A stretch of DNA of 44,107 bases from a virus. Shown here piece after piece: positions 24,439 to 30,130 of this stretch. The notes under the pieces were generated by a model. The model saw nothing but the letters and a program-made list of their open reading frames with translations. It was not told the DNA's origin and did no database searches. A program made the position numbers and the translations under genes. Position 1 is the first letter of the stretch; every line of letters begins with the position of its first letter. Location: positions 1 through 44,107 of IMG/VR virus record IMGVR_UViG_3300032157_000021; one strand, written 5' to 3'.

Positions 24439-24810
24439 TTAGTCCTCCAATACAGCGACGGCGATATCATTAAACCGGCGTCCGCCTTTCAATTTCTTTT
24501 CACCATTGAACACGAATTCTAACGTTTCGCCTGGTACAACCTGAGCGACTGCCGTATCAATAGCCTTGCTACCAAACAAAGATACAACGTCACCTTCATT
24601 GATCGACGCTTCTTTGTAGGTGTTTCCATCTTTCACTGTGATGAGTGCGTCCCCATCAACAGCGTTGAACTCATGCAGCTTGCTCGCTTTACCACTGATC
24701 GTGATGTCTTTCGATCCAATGTATTTCCCAACAAAACGACTTCCGAGTTTATCGGCAAGTCGCACAGTCGGATTACTTTTTAACTCCGTAGACAATGCTC
24801 TCTTTCCCAT
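24439..24810 (-). CDS. Putative single-stranded DNA-binding or OB-fold protein
   Basis: This encodes 123 residues with GGAGAA before the ATG. It is beta-rich (RFVGKYIGSKDITIS, KLHEFNAVDGDALITVKDG, GDVVSLFG, LEFVFNGEKKLKGGRRF), with the strand pattern and Lys/Arg surface typical of phage OB-fold proteins. It lacks the acidic tail of cellular SSB. Its place directly before the exonuclease region supports a DNA-binding role, but no diagnostic motif is visible. Confidence 0.55.
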   Translation of the reverse strand: MGKRALSTELKSNPTVRLADKLGSRFVGKYIGSKDITISGKASKLHEFNAVDGDALITVKDGNTYKEASINEGDVVSLFGSKAIDTAVAQVVPGETLEFVFNGEKKLKGGRRFNDIAVAVLED

Positions 24811-24820
24811 TTTAGTTCTC

Positions 24821-25057
24821 CTATTTTGACGACTTGAATAAAAACGACGTGAGTAATGTCATGCCCCACGCTTGTAAAAATGTAATGTGATATGGTGCAT
24901 ATTCTGTAATTCCAAACACTTGAGCGTATGGAAATAATGACGGTACTAAAGCATTCCAAAGTAATTGAACTGGCCAAGCATATAAAGCAGACAGCCCAAT
25001 TGCTACCAAAAGTAATGCTGGTATTGCAATCAACGCACTAAGAATTTTACCTATCAT
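24821..25057 (-). CDS. Small membrane protein next to the holin
   Basis: This 78-residue protein has two membrane segments (about 4-28 and 58-74) around a WPVQLLWNALVPSLFPY motif of a kind found in many small phage and bacterial membrane proteins. It starts in an ATGA overlap with the holin stop. A second holin, antiholin or holin regulator are the natural hypotheses from position; none is proven. Confidence 0.72.
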   Translation of the reverse strand: MIGKILSALIAIPALLLVAIGLSALYAWPVQLLWNALVPSLFPYAQVFGITEYAPYHITFLQAWGMTLLTSFLFKSSK

Positions 25058-25479
25058 TTGTTTGCCACTCCTTTGACCTTCTCATAAGATCGCATACCAC
25101 CTAATCCAAGCATACCAAGCAAAACGCCTGATATCTCACCAAATTCGATATGTGGTAGTGCTATTGGATGTCCTGCCGCTGTTAAAAAGAAAATTAAAAC
25201 GGGTTGACCAATGTAAACCCAGGCGAACGCCGAACCACAAACCCAACCAATAAACGGACGCCATCCACTCACAAATAAGCTGCTCGATTTCGCTTCCTCT
25301 TTGTTGACTTCTATCTGTGATTTGTCAAGTTCCGCAAACGTCTTTACTAATTCTGTCTCTTGCTGAAGCACTTGCAATTGAAATTCTGCCTTGGCTTTCT
25401 CACGCGCCGCTACGTCGGGTATAACGCGGTCTAAAACTTTTGCTCCGATCTCAAGTAAGCTGCTTATTATAGGTATCAT
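25054..25479 (-). CDS. Holin, 3TM family (PF11351-like)
   Basis: This encodes 141 residues, with GGAGG 9 bp before the ATG. The first ~65 form an amphipathic helical arm (LLEIGAKVLDRVIPDV, then a long charged coiled coil), followed by SGWRPFIGWVCGSAFAWVYIG, a second hydrophobic segment VLIFFLTAAG and a third GVLLGMLGLGGM. The helical arm followed by a WRPFIGW membrane entry is that of the 3TM holins of phages and gene-transfer agents, which form membrane lesions at the end of infection. The gene is on the early strand, not in the late unit, so timing of lysis may depend on a switch in expression or on protein accumulation. Confidence 0.86.
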   Translation of the reverse strand: MIPIISSLLEIGAKVLDRVIPDVAAREKAKAEFQLQVLQQETELVKTFAELDKSQIEVNKEEAKSSSLFVSGWRPFIGWVCGSAFAWVYIGQPVLIFFLTAAGHPIALPHIEFGEISGVLLGMLGLGGMRSYEKVKGVANK

Positions 25480-25904
25480 TCTTGTTCCTCCTCTGCACTA
25501 TATGTAGTGTTATTCGCCACTTTGTTACCATACCACTTAGCACCTTTTTTCTGAACGCGAATAATAATTTGCGCCACACGGGAACGACTGATACCAAGGC
25601 GTTTTGCAATGCTATCTTGTGTATTGCCCGCCGCAATCTCCTTTAAAACCTCTTGTTCGCGCTTAGAAAACTTGATCTCGCGCCAATCTCTCTTGATGAT
25701 TTTTCGAGTAAGATTTTCCACTGGTTCGTCAGGCTCTACTAAGATATCAGGGTTAGCTTCTGGTACTTCCTTGGTTTCGCCCTCTTCTTTCTTGTTGTGC
25801 TTTTGAGCCCATTCACCATAAGGGCTAGACTCTCCGCTATATTTTTTCTTTGTGTTAATTATTCTTGTATTTTGCCATTTAACAGTTCGTAATTTAGCAG
25901 CCAT
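25476..25904 (-). CDS. Helix-turn-helix DNA-binding protein (LuxR/sigma4-like)
   Basis: This encodes 142 residues with AAGGAGA 6 bp before the ATG. The N-terminal half is charged and disordered. Residues about 78-120 form a LuxR/GerE or sigma70 region 4-like HTH: FSKREQEVLKEIAAG (helix 1), TQDSIAKRLG (helix 2) and SRSRVAQIIIRVQKK (recognition helix). No receiver domain is present. Wedged between the holin and the 3D-domain protein genes and overlapping both, it is a good candidate for a regulator of lysis or of the late plus-strand promoters. It could also recruit host RNA polymerase. Confidence 0.82.
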   Translation of the reverse strand: MAAKLRTVKWQNTRIINTKKKYSGESSPYGEWAQKHNKKEEGETKEVPEANPDILVEPDEPVENLTRKIIKRDWREIKFSKREQEVLKEIAAGNTQDSIAKRLGISRSRVAQIIIRVQKKGAKWYGNKVANNTTYSAEEEQE

Positions 25905-26353
25905 TGTTTAATTCTCCTTATTAGAGATAATTTGTTCTTAATTTGTTTTTCTATTTTATAAACATTCAACTTCTTAACATCAACAGATTTTTCTTCTTGA
26001 TAACTGTTCACCCATATATCTATTTGGTTAGTGATAATACGCTTCTTTTTAATACCCTTAACCCTTATGGTGGAAGTATTTGACATACAATCATTTACAA
26101 AGCGAAAACCATACCCATCAATAAAGAGCCAATCACCATAGTGAATCTTCTTTTGGTACTCAGGATGGGCGCAGCGTTTATGTAACTTGCGACACGCGCC
26201 GCAAAGTAAATCCCGACTGAGTGCGACGCCGCCCGCCTCGACGTGCGCTCCGGTCGATGTGTGAAACGGTGTGCTATCGGTTTGTGACGGCACCGAGCGA
26301 TATGACGTAACCGTTAAGTTACCGATCAAGATTCCGACGAATACCAGATTCAT
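25859..26353 (-). CDS. Exported 3D-domain protein, candidate endolysin
   Basis: The ATG at 26353 has GAGGAG 7 bp upstream and gives 164 residues. An N-terminal hydrophobic segment (LVFVGILIGNLTV) is a signal or signal-anchor. The body matches the 3D (Asp-Asp-Asp) domain related to MltA/RlpA beta-barrels: the TSYRSVPSQTDSTPFHTSTG stretch, GGVALSRDLL (D48), GDWLFIDGYG (D74, D79), FRFVNDCM (D88) and NQIDIWV (D112). Proteins of this type cleave or bind peptidoglycan as lytic transglycosylase-like enzymes. An inserted Cys-rich loop (CGACRKLHKRC) is unusual. As no other lysozyme or amidase is seen, this is the best candidate endolysin, exported by Sec rather than released by the holin. Confidence 0.78.
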   Translation of the reverse strand: MNLVFVGILIGNLTVTSYRSVPSQTDSTPFHTSTGAHVEAGGVALSRDLLCGACRKLHKRCAHPEYQKKIHYGDWLFIDGYGFRFVNDCMSNTSTIRVKGIKKKRIITNQIDIWVNSYQEEKSVDVKKLNVYKIEKQIKNKLSLIRRIKQWLLNYELLNGKIQE

Positions 26354-26513
26354 AACGCATCTCCTCGCGAGCCGCTGATTTAGCAAGCTCTTTCAATGCT
26401 TCTCCGTAGCTGTCGAACTCGCGTCTAGGGATTTGAGTTGCTCCCGAAAACCAGCCGACTACCACAAATTTATCACCCCATGTTTCGATTCTTAAATCGA
26501 CAATGGTACTCAT
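26319..26513 (-). CDS. Small hypothetical protein upstream of lysis group
   Basis: This encodes 64 residues, with GAGGAAA 5 bp before the ATG. Beta-rich start (TIVDLRIETWGDKFVVVGWFS), then a helix (YGEALKELAKSAAREE). It overlaps the 3D-domain gene by 35 bp and the metalloprotease-like gene by 4 bp. Function is unknown. Confidence 0.65.
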   Translation of the reverse strand: MSTIVDLRIETWGDKFVVVGWFSGATQIPRREFDSYGEALKELAKSAAREEMRYESGIRRNLDR

Positions 26514-26800
26514 TTTCGTTTCCTCTTTGGTTTGAGATATTTTTTAGCCATTTCTAAAACGAAATCTTCTGCTGCGTAAATAAATTTGTGTTCTTTTATA
26601 TTGGTGCATCGAAAACCTTTTGACCGCAACACCGTAACCCACAAGTGCATAAGCTCATGAAAGACTGTTGCCGAATATTCCGCGACTGTATCATTTTTGT
26701 CGAGTGCGATAGTTATCAAAACATTTTGCTGACCGCGAATCCAAAAGTTTCCATAGGCTTTATTTTTACATCTCTTTACGTCTTTAATTTCGACTAGCAT
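26510..26800 (-). CDS. Small zinc metalloprotease-like protein (HExxH)
   Basis: The ATG at 26800 follows a GGGGGG stretch that can serve as ribosome-binding site; an ATG 12 bp upstream is possible. The 96-residue product has HELMH (48-52) in a helix after an apolar strand, the metzincin/gluzincin zinc site, with Glu78 in a later helix (AAEDFVLEMAKK) as possible third ligand. At under 100 residues it is a minimal zincin, like the phage SprT/Wss1-type or ImmA-type domains. It might cut a host repressor or DNA-bound protein. It could also be a non-catalytic zinc protein. Confidence 0.72.
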   Translation of the reverse strand: MLVEIKDVKRCKNKAYGNFWIRGQQNVLITIALDKNDTVAEYSATVFHELMHLWVTVLRSKGFRCTNIKEHKFIYAAEDFVLEMAKKYLKPKRKRK

Positions 26801-26949
26801 GGTTCCCCCCATTCGCGTTTACATTTCCCGCACAAAATATAATCCGTGCAACCGTAATGGTTTCTTGTTCTGACCAAGAAATGATGAAACTCCCTATGAA
26901 AAAACAAGCACCATACTGTTTTAAGCGTAGTGTTTAACAACTTCGTCAT
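26794..26949 (-). CDS. 51-residue Cys-rich protein
   Basis: The ATG at 26949 has GGAGG 6 bp upstream. The N-terminus is helical, the middle has CLFFHREFHHF and the end CGKCKREWGEPC, giving several possible zinc ligands. It overlaps the downstream metalloprotease start. It belongs to the group of tiny Cys-rich proteins in this unit. Function is unknown. Confidence 0.62.
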   Translation of the reverse strand: MTKLLNTTLKTVWCLFFHREFHHFLVRTRNHYGCTDYILCGKCKREWGEPC

Positions 26950-27082
26950 ATGCTTCCTCCACTTTTGGGTTGTTGATATAGTCTATCAGAGCCTTATCTG
27001 CTTCCAAATGTCCTAGTTCCATGTCATCTTCAGACAACCGCGCCGCCTCTTTCAGCCGAAGTAAAAGACTTTGAAGATTCAT
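26921..27082 (-). CDS. 53-residue helical protein
   Basis: AAGGAGG lies 7 bp before the ATG at 27082. The product is acidic and helical (LLLRLKEAARLSEDDMELGH, then KVEEAYDEVVKHYA). It overlaps the Cys-rich gene by 29 bp. No family is recognised. Confidence 0.62.
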   Translation of the reverse strand: MNLQSLLLRLKEAARLSEDDMELGHLEADKALIDYINNPKVEEAYDEVVKHYA

Positions 27083-27083
27083 T

Positions 27084-27302
27084 TTATCCTCCTTTGAAAA
27101 ACTTCTGTGTTATATTGTAATTTGCAATCGCTTTCCAAGTTTCACAAACCGACGCCACGCGCCGAATATGTGCTGCAAGTGCTGGCAAGTCTCGATGAAA
27201 GGGCGCGACTTGACTAATTTGGTAGTGTTGATTCATCAAGTTCGCTAATTCTTGGTACGTCTCTTTGTACCAATCCTTCGCTAGTTTGTTCTCGCTGCTC
27301 AT
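27084..27302 (-). CDS. Hypothetical protein
   Basis: The ATG at 27302, with GGAGGG about 7 bp upstream, gives 72 residues. Residues 1-30 form a charged helix (NKLAKDWYKETYQELANLM); later helices end in KFFKGG. It is the gene with the best ribosome-binding site in this stretch, although its 5' end is read in another frame by the upstream Cys-rich gene. Function is unknown. Confidence 0.63.
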   Translation of the reverse strand: MSSENKLAKDWYKETYQELANLMNQHYQISQVAPFHRDLPALAAHIRRVASVCETWKAIANYNITQKFFKGG

Positions 27303-27432
27303 GGTTTTCCCTCCTATGAAATTTGCATACCAAATAATCCGTGCCTCGAATTGTTCGCAGCCATAAAACATCTGTTTTCCGTGATGCGTTATCATGTAGC
27401 TTGTCAACACATATGTTACATCGTAGCAGCAT
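27214..27432 (-). CDS. Small Cys-rich protein overlapping its neighbour
   Basis: GGGAGG lies 7 bp before the ATG at 27432. The first 40 residues carry CNIC (5-8) and VCKFH (36-40), a CxxC...CxxH zinc-site pattern, followed by a charged tail. The last 89 bp are shared with the downstream gene in a different frame, so the C-terminal half may be little constrained or the true product shorter. The start is well supported, the end less so. Confidence 0.58.
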   Translation of the reverse strand: MLLRCNICVDKLHDNASRKTDVLWLRTIRGTDYLVCKFHRRENHEQREQTSEGLVQRDVPRISELDESTLPN

Positions 27433-27601
27433 ATTTCAACCTCCCGAATTCCGTCACAATTTTTTCATCTGTAAGTTTCTTAATCGCGCTCAACACATCT
27501 ACATATCTTTCGTGAAACTCATTAAGTGCGTATCCTTCTTTGGGATCATAGGCCCGCACAACAAACCCGTTGACCACTTCGTCAATTGTAATTGTGTACA
27601 T
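27416..27601 (-). CDS. Small hypothetical protein
   Basis: This encodes 61 residues, with AGGAGG 5 bp before the ATG. The beta start (MYTITIDEVVNGFVVRAYD) and helix (YVDVLSAIKKLTDEKIVTEFG) form a beta-beta-alpha unit resembling other short phage proteins. It overlaps the downstream Cys-rich gene by 17 bp. Function is unknown. Confidence 0.66.
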   Translation of the reverse strand: MYTITIDEVVNGFVVRAYDPKEGYALNEFHERYVDVLSAIKKLTDEKIVTEFGRLKYAATM

Positions 27602-27612
27602 TTAATCCTCCT

Positions 27613-27693
27613 TTAATTTGAACGGCAACCGCAATACCCCCATTTTCTTTTGGACTTACTTTTGATTTTGTTGCCACAAAAACAGCATTTCAT
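27613..27693 (-). CDS. 26-residue Cys-rich peptide behind a mini-HNH gene
   Basis: The ATG has AGGAGGATTAAATT in front; the start overlaps the stop of the mini-HNH gene (ATGA). The peptide has CCFCG and WGYCGC clusters around a very basic centre (KIKSKSKRK), compatible with one zinc ion. Ribosome-binding site and coupling argue for translation despite the very short length. Confidence 0.52.
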   Translation of the reverse strand: MKCCFCGNKIKSKSKRKWGYCGCRSN

Positions 27694-27995
27694 AATTTAA
27701 TCCTCCTATTGTTGGCTTGCTCTTTTGGCGTTGACCATTTACAGTTCGATGGTTCATAGTTACCATTCGTATCGAGCCGGTCAATACTGTGAATATGTGA
27801 TGGTTTTCTTCCCATATCTTTCAGAAAAGCAACATAAGAATTTCGCCACCGTTCACAGACTTTTATTCCGCGCCCACCATATAAATAATATCGGTTACAG
27901 TTTTGATTGTAACATCTATCCTTCATATGTTCCCATGAGGCATATTCGGGAGTTTGTGAATCTTTATGCGGGACTCGCCGTTTAATCGTCTTCAT
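27690..27995 (-). CDS. Mini-HNH family protein, copy 1 (YGGRGIKV type)
   Basis: This 101-residue protein matches a phage family with the order MKDRCYNQN, YLYGGRGIKVCERW, FLKDMGRKPS, SIDRLDTNGNYEPSNCKWSTPKEQANNRR. The DR...NGNY..NC.W part is a degenerate HNH-like core without zinc knuckles; the N-terminal half would bind DNA. Members are spread in phages as free-standing elements. A second, related copy is at 29804-30130. It is coupled to its neighbours at both ends (14 bp overlap with the gene upstream, ATGA with the peptide downstream). Whether it still cuts DNA is unknown. Confidence 0.78.
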   Translation of the reverse strand: MKTIKRRVPHKDSQTPEYASWEHMKDRCYNQNCNRYYLYGGRGIKVCERWRNSYVAFLKDMGRKPSHIHSIDRLDTNGNYEPSNCKWSTPKEQANNRRIKL

Positions 27996-28242
27996 AATCT
28001 GGTTGATAAGACTCGATTTCGTCTATGGTATCCTCAAAAAGACTGTCATAGTGCTGTTTGCACACCTGAATGAAGGTACCATTCGGATATTTTGTGTCGC
28101 CTATTTCAACGTCCATATAGATTTCTCCTACACATTTGTCGCGGTCACATATCCCGCCATTATTCCGCTGTTCTCGCTTGATTTCAAGATCATGTTTCGG
28201 CTCCGGCGGATCATACCATGATGATGGTGGGCTGTCACTCAT
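27982..28242 (-). CDS. Hypothetical acidic protein
   Basis: This encodes 86 residues and is acidic at the C-terminus (YQPDYEDD). It has CDRDKC (32-37) and a later VCKQH, a possible zinc site, and a beta part (IYMDVEIGDTKY). AAAGGG precedes the ATG, which overlaps the stop of the small upstream gene. No family is recognised. Confidence 0.66.
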   Translation of the reverse strand: MSDSPPSSWYDPPEPKHDLEIKREQRNNGGICDRDKCVGEIYMDVEIGDTKYPNGTFIQVCKQHYDSLFEDTIDEIESYQPDYEDD

Positions 28243-28361
28243 AACCCTTTCACCTTCTTAACTTTGAACCACTTTCCACCTTGGTAAAAATACGATTGAA
28301 GATAAATAACTTTCTTTTTTGGCTGACTTAATTCTGCATAAAATCCTTTCTTATTTTTCAT
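28239..28361 (-). CDS. 40-residue basic protein
   Basis: GGAGG lies 7 bp before the ATG at 28361. The product is Lys-rich with aromatic strands (KKVIYLQSYFYQGGKWFKVKKV), possibly nucleic-acid binding. It overlaps both the upstream stop and the downstream start (ATGA), so it is a real member of the operon. A sigma70-like promoter lies 30-58 bp upstream of its start. Confidence 0.6.
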   Translation of the reverse strand: MKNKKGFYAELSQPKKKVIYLQSYFYQGGKWFKVKKVKGL

Positions 28362-28612
28362 TGTGCGGCCTCCTTTTGTTTCCTAAGTAAAGCATACCAG
28401 GACTTCGATACTTTGTCAAGGGTTTTCTTTAATATTTTTACGTCCCAAGGGTCGGCATATTCGACGACGTGAATGTCAAGTGAATCACCAATCCCCGTAA
28501 GAACGTAAAATCCTTGGTCGTTAAGGTACACTCGCAATGCGTCGCGCTGTTCACGGTTTCCCCATAGGGGTTTTTCATCATTTCCCCATAATGTTCTAAT
28601 ATAGATTTTCAT
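28358..28612 (-). CDS. Hypothetical protein
   Basis: This encodes 84 residues, with a fold-like mix of strands and helices: YIRTLWGNDEKP, DQGFYVLTGIGD and a charged C-terminal helix (DVKILKKTLDKVSKSW). The ATG has no strong Shine-Dalgarno site. The 3' end also carries a candidate promoter at 28391-28419. Function is unknown. Confidence 0.63.
   Translation of the reverse strand: MKIYIRTLWGNDEKPLWGNREQRDALRVYLNDQGFYVLTGIGDSLDIHVVEYADPWDVKILKKTLDKVSKSWYALLRKQKEAAQ
28391..28419 (-). promoter_or_regulatory. Candidate sigma70 promoter within the coding region
   Basis: On the minus strand a perfect TTGACA (28414-28419) is followed after 17 bp by TATGCT (28391-28396). It lies inside the 3' end of the gene at 28358-28612 and would drive the genes from 28361 downward. 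Its position in coding sequence makes it less certain than the intergenic ones. Confidence 0.5.
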
Positions 28613-28630
28613 ACGCTAAACCGTATAACC

Positions 28631-29029
28631 TCAATTTATACGCTTTGGCGTATATCCTAAGACCGGCTCCGTTGTGACCGGATTCGCATTGAAATATATC
28701 GACCGCTCTTTAGGCGTCGCGCCGACTGGAATCACGTCATAATAAATCACTGTCTTAGAATCATCCGGCCCGTTTTCGTAACATTTTGGTTTAAGTTTGT
28801 ATTCAATGAACCATTCGGCCTCTTCTTTAGTTATACCAAACAGGACTATAGTATCAATGCCGATTGGTAAACTTCTTTTGTGGACATTATAGCGTTTGAC
28901 TTTATCAAAGTCCTCCGCTTCGGGCTCTCTATGCTGCACAACCGGTTTAGATTCTATGACGACCGGCTGACTTAAATTTATTCCTTGCTTTTTAAGACGT
29001 GCTTTCGTTTCTTCCCATGTTTCGGCCAT
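28631..29029 (-). CDS. Hypothetical protein
   Basis: This encodes 132 residues with GGAGG 6 bp before the ATG. The N-terminus is a charged helix (MAETWEETKARLKKQG), the middle is beta-rich (SLPIGIDTIVLFGITKEEAEWF) and the end has YYDVIPVGATPKERSIYFNA. No domain is recognised. It is one of the larger early proteins and is preceded by a zinc-ribbon gene. Confidence 0.68.
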   Translation of the reverse strand: MAETWEETKARLKKQGINLSQPVVIESKPVVQHREPEAEDFDKVKRYNVHKRSLPIGIDTIVLFGITKEEAEWFIEYKLKPKCYENGPDDSKTVIYYDVIPVGATPKERSIYFNANPVTTEPVLGYTPKRIN

Positions 29030-29041
29030 TGTGTGACCTCC

Positions 29042-29209
29042 TTAATTTACAAGTATTGTTAATTCACAAGTAGGACAACTTACTCTGTATTCGTGGTTAG
29101 GAAAGCCTGCACATTCATGACAGTATGGTTCTATAGGCCCGCCGTTATCTGATAAAATTTCTAATTCTATATCCTTAAATTCTTCTTTGCACTCATAACA
29201 TTTACTCAT
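29042..29209 (-). CDS. 55-residue zinc-ribbon protein
   Basis: GGAGG lies 5 bp before the ATG. The sequence has CYEC (4-7), CHEC (30-33) and CPTC (45-48), the CxxC pairs of a zinc ribbon, with an acidic N-terminus (KEEFKDIELEI). Small zinc ribbons of this kind act as adaptors to RNA polymerase or nucleases in phages; the role here is unknown. Confidence 0.66.
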   Translation of the reverse strand: MSKCYECKEEFKDIELEILSDNGGPIEPYCHECAGFPNHEYRVSCPTCELTILVN

Positions 29210-29218
29210 AAAACCTCC

Positions 29219-29425
29219 TTAATCAATCCACTTTTCTATGATAAGTTCTTCTTTTGTTTTTTCTACTATCGTACCGGTCGGGAATATCTCTAAAAGATTA
29301 TCGCGCCCGTTTAATTTCGTTACATATCCTAATTCTTTATAGCTGATTTCAAGATTCACCAAGTAAGCTAGACGTTTGTCGTGTAGAACCTTAAGCGGCC
29401 TTTGCGACTGTAAAGAGATTGACAT
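29219..29425 (-). CDS. Small hypothetical protein
   Basis: This encodes 68 residues, with GGAGG 7 bp before the ATG. The pattern (RLAYLVNLEISYKELGYVTKL, then FPTGTIVEKTKEELIIEKW) is beta-rich with a WID end. It overlaps the upstream gene by 35 bp. Function is unknown. Confidence 0.64.
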   Translation of the reverse strand: MSISLQSQRPLKVLHDKRLAYLVNLEISYKELGYVTKLNGRDNLLEIFPTGTIVEKTKEELIIEKWID

Positions 29426-29597
29426 ACTTTGATCCTCCTTTTATTTTTTCGTAGAACCATTGATAGTCTGCTTTCGTCCATATCTTCGGGCTAATTACGG
29501 CGTACTTGTGCCACTTCGCGCACTCTTCTATAAACTCGCCAAAGGATGAAACCCGATTAACTAGATTCTTGAGTCTTTGATATTGATTGAAGTTCAT
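29391..29597 (-). CDS. Small hypothetical protein
   Basis: This encodes 68 residues, with GGAG 9 bp before the ATG. It is helical and rich in Lys, Trp and Tyr (FIEECAKWHKYAVISPK, ADYQWFYEKIKGGSKY). No motif is recognised. Its 3' end overlaps the downstream gene in another frame. Confidence 0.63.
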   Translation of the reverse strand: MNFNQYQRLKNLVNRVSSFGEFIEECAKWHKYAVISPKIWTKADYQWFYEKIKGGSKYVNLFTVAKAA

Positions 29598-29598
29598 C

Positions 29599-29895
29599 TT
29601 AGTAGTCTCCTTTCGTGTCTTCCCCTAGCTTAACCGGATTCCCGCTTTTGTCAAGGACTTTCTTGATATTTAATTTGATGATTGTTTTAACTGATACCGT
29701 CGATCCATCCAAGACGTTAAGCCTCGTTTCATCAACCACGTTGAATAGATCAAAACCTCCACCAACACCGTTAGGCTGATGACCAATATAGACGGCGTAA
29801 AGTTCATTTGAACCTCCCTTGTTTATCTCTATTTCGTTCGCGTCTGTTTCTCGCTTGTTGTTTCTTTGTAGCCCACCTACAGTTTGTTGGTTCAT
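29599..29895 (-). CDS. Hypothetical protein whose start lies inside the mini-HNH gene
   Basis: Using the ATG at 29895 (GGAGG 5 bp upstream, but inside the mini-HNH codons) gives 98 residues. The C-terminal 65 look like a real protein (YAVYIGHQPNGVGGGF, STVSVKTIIKLNIKKVLDK, ending GEDTKGDY), while the first 30 are read across the mini-HNH gene in another frame and look random. The original start has probably been lost or moved by insertion of the mini-HNH gene. A second frame with an ATGA start (29670-29807) competes for the same DNA. Confidence 0.5.
   Translation of the reverse strand: MNQQTVGGLQRNNKRETDANEIEINKGGSNELYAVYIGHQPNGVGGGFDLFNVVDETRLNVLDGSTVSVKTIIKLNIKKVLDKSGNPVKLGEDTKGDY
29670..29807 (-). 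CDS. Alternative 45-residue frame with ATGA start
   Basis: An ATG at 29807 overlaps the mini-HNH stop (ATGA) and has GGGAGG 6 bp upstream. It encodes an apolar helix (SILVISLTVLVEVLIYSTW) and a basic tail. The initiation site is the better one in this spot, but the product overlaps a more protein-like frame, so it may be a by-product of a damaged start. Confidence 0.27.
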   Translation of the reverse strand: MNFTPSILVISLTVLVEVLIYSTWLMKRGLTSWMDRRYQLKQSSN

Positions 29896-30130
29896 AGTTT
29901 CCTCCATTGTTTATACGATCAAGCGTAAAGACTTTGCTAGGCTTGCGCCCCATGTCTTCAATGAATTGCTCGTAACTGTTTCGCCATTGTTCGCATACTT
30001 TGATACCGCGCCCACCATAGTTTTTATAGCCCGTCGCGGTTGGTAGTTCACACCGTCGTATCATGTGGCACCATGATCTATACTCCGTTGACGGCGGGCG
30101 ACTCTCGCCATGTGTTTTCTTCCATGTCAT
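29804..30130 (-). CDS. Mini-HNH family protein, copy 2 (YGGRGIKV type)
   Basis: This 108-residue protein has the same order of blocks as the copy at 27690-27995: YRSWCHMIRRCE, YGGRGIKVCEQW, FIEDMGRKPS, TLDRINNGGNYEPTNCRWATKKQQARNRR and a basic tail. The copies are clearly related but far from identical, so they did not arise by a recent duplication. The stop overlaps an ATG (ATGA) and the start overlaps the gene upstream (ATGA), so it sits seamlessly in the operon. It is probably a homing-like mobile gene. Confidence 0.78.
   Translation of the reverse strand: MTWKKTHGESRPPSTEYRSWCHMIRRCELPTATGYKNYGGRGIKVCEQWRNSYEQFIEDMGRKPSKVFTLDRINNGGNYEPTNCRWATKKQQARNRRERNRDKQGRFK

Noticed and set aside
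29626-29654. TTGACA on the minus strand at 29649-29654
   Set aside because: With 17-bp spacing the -10 would be AAGCTA, and it lies in coding sequence for VLDKSG; likely chance.
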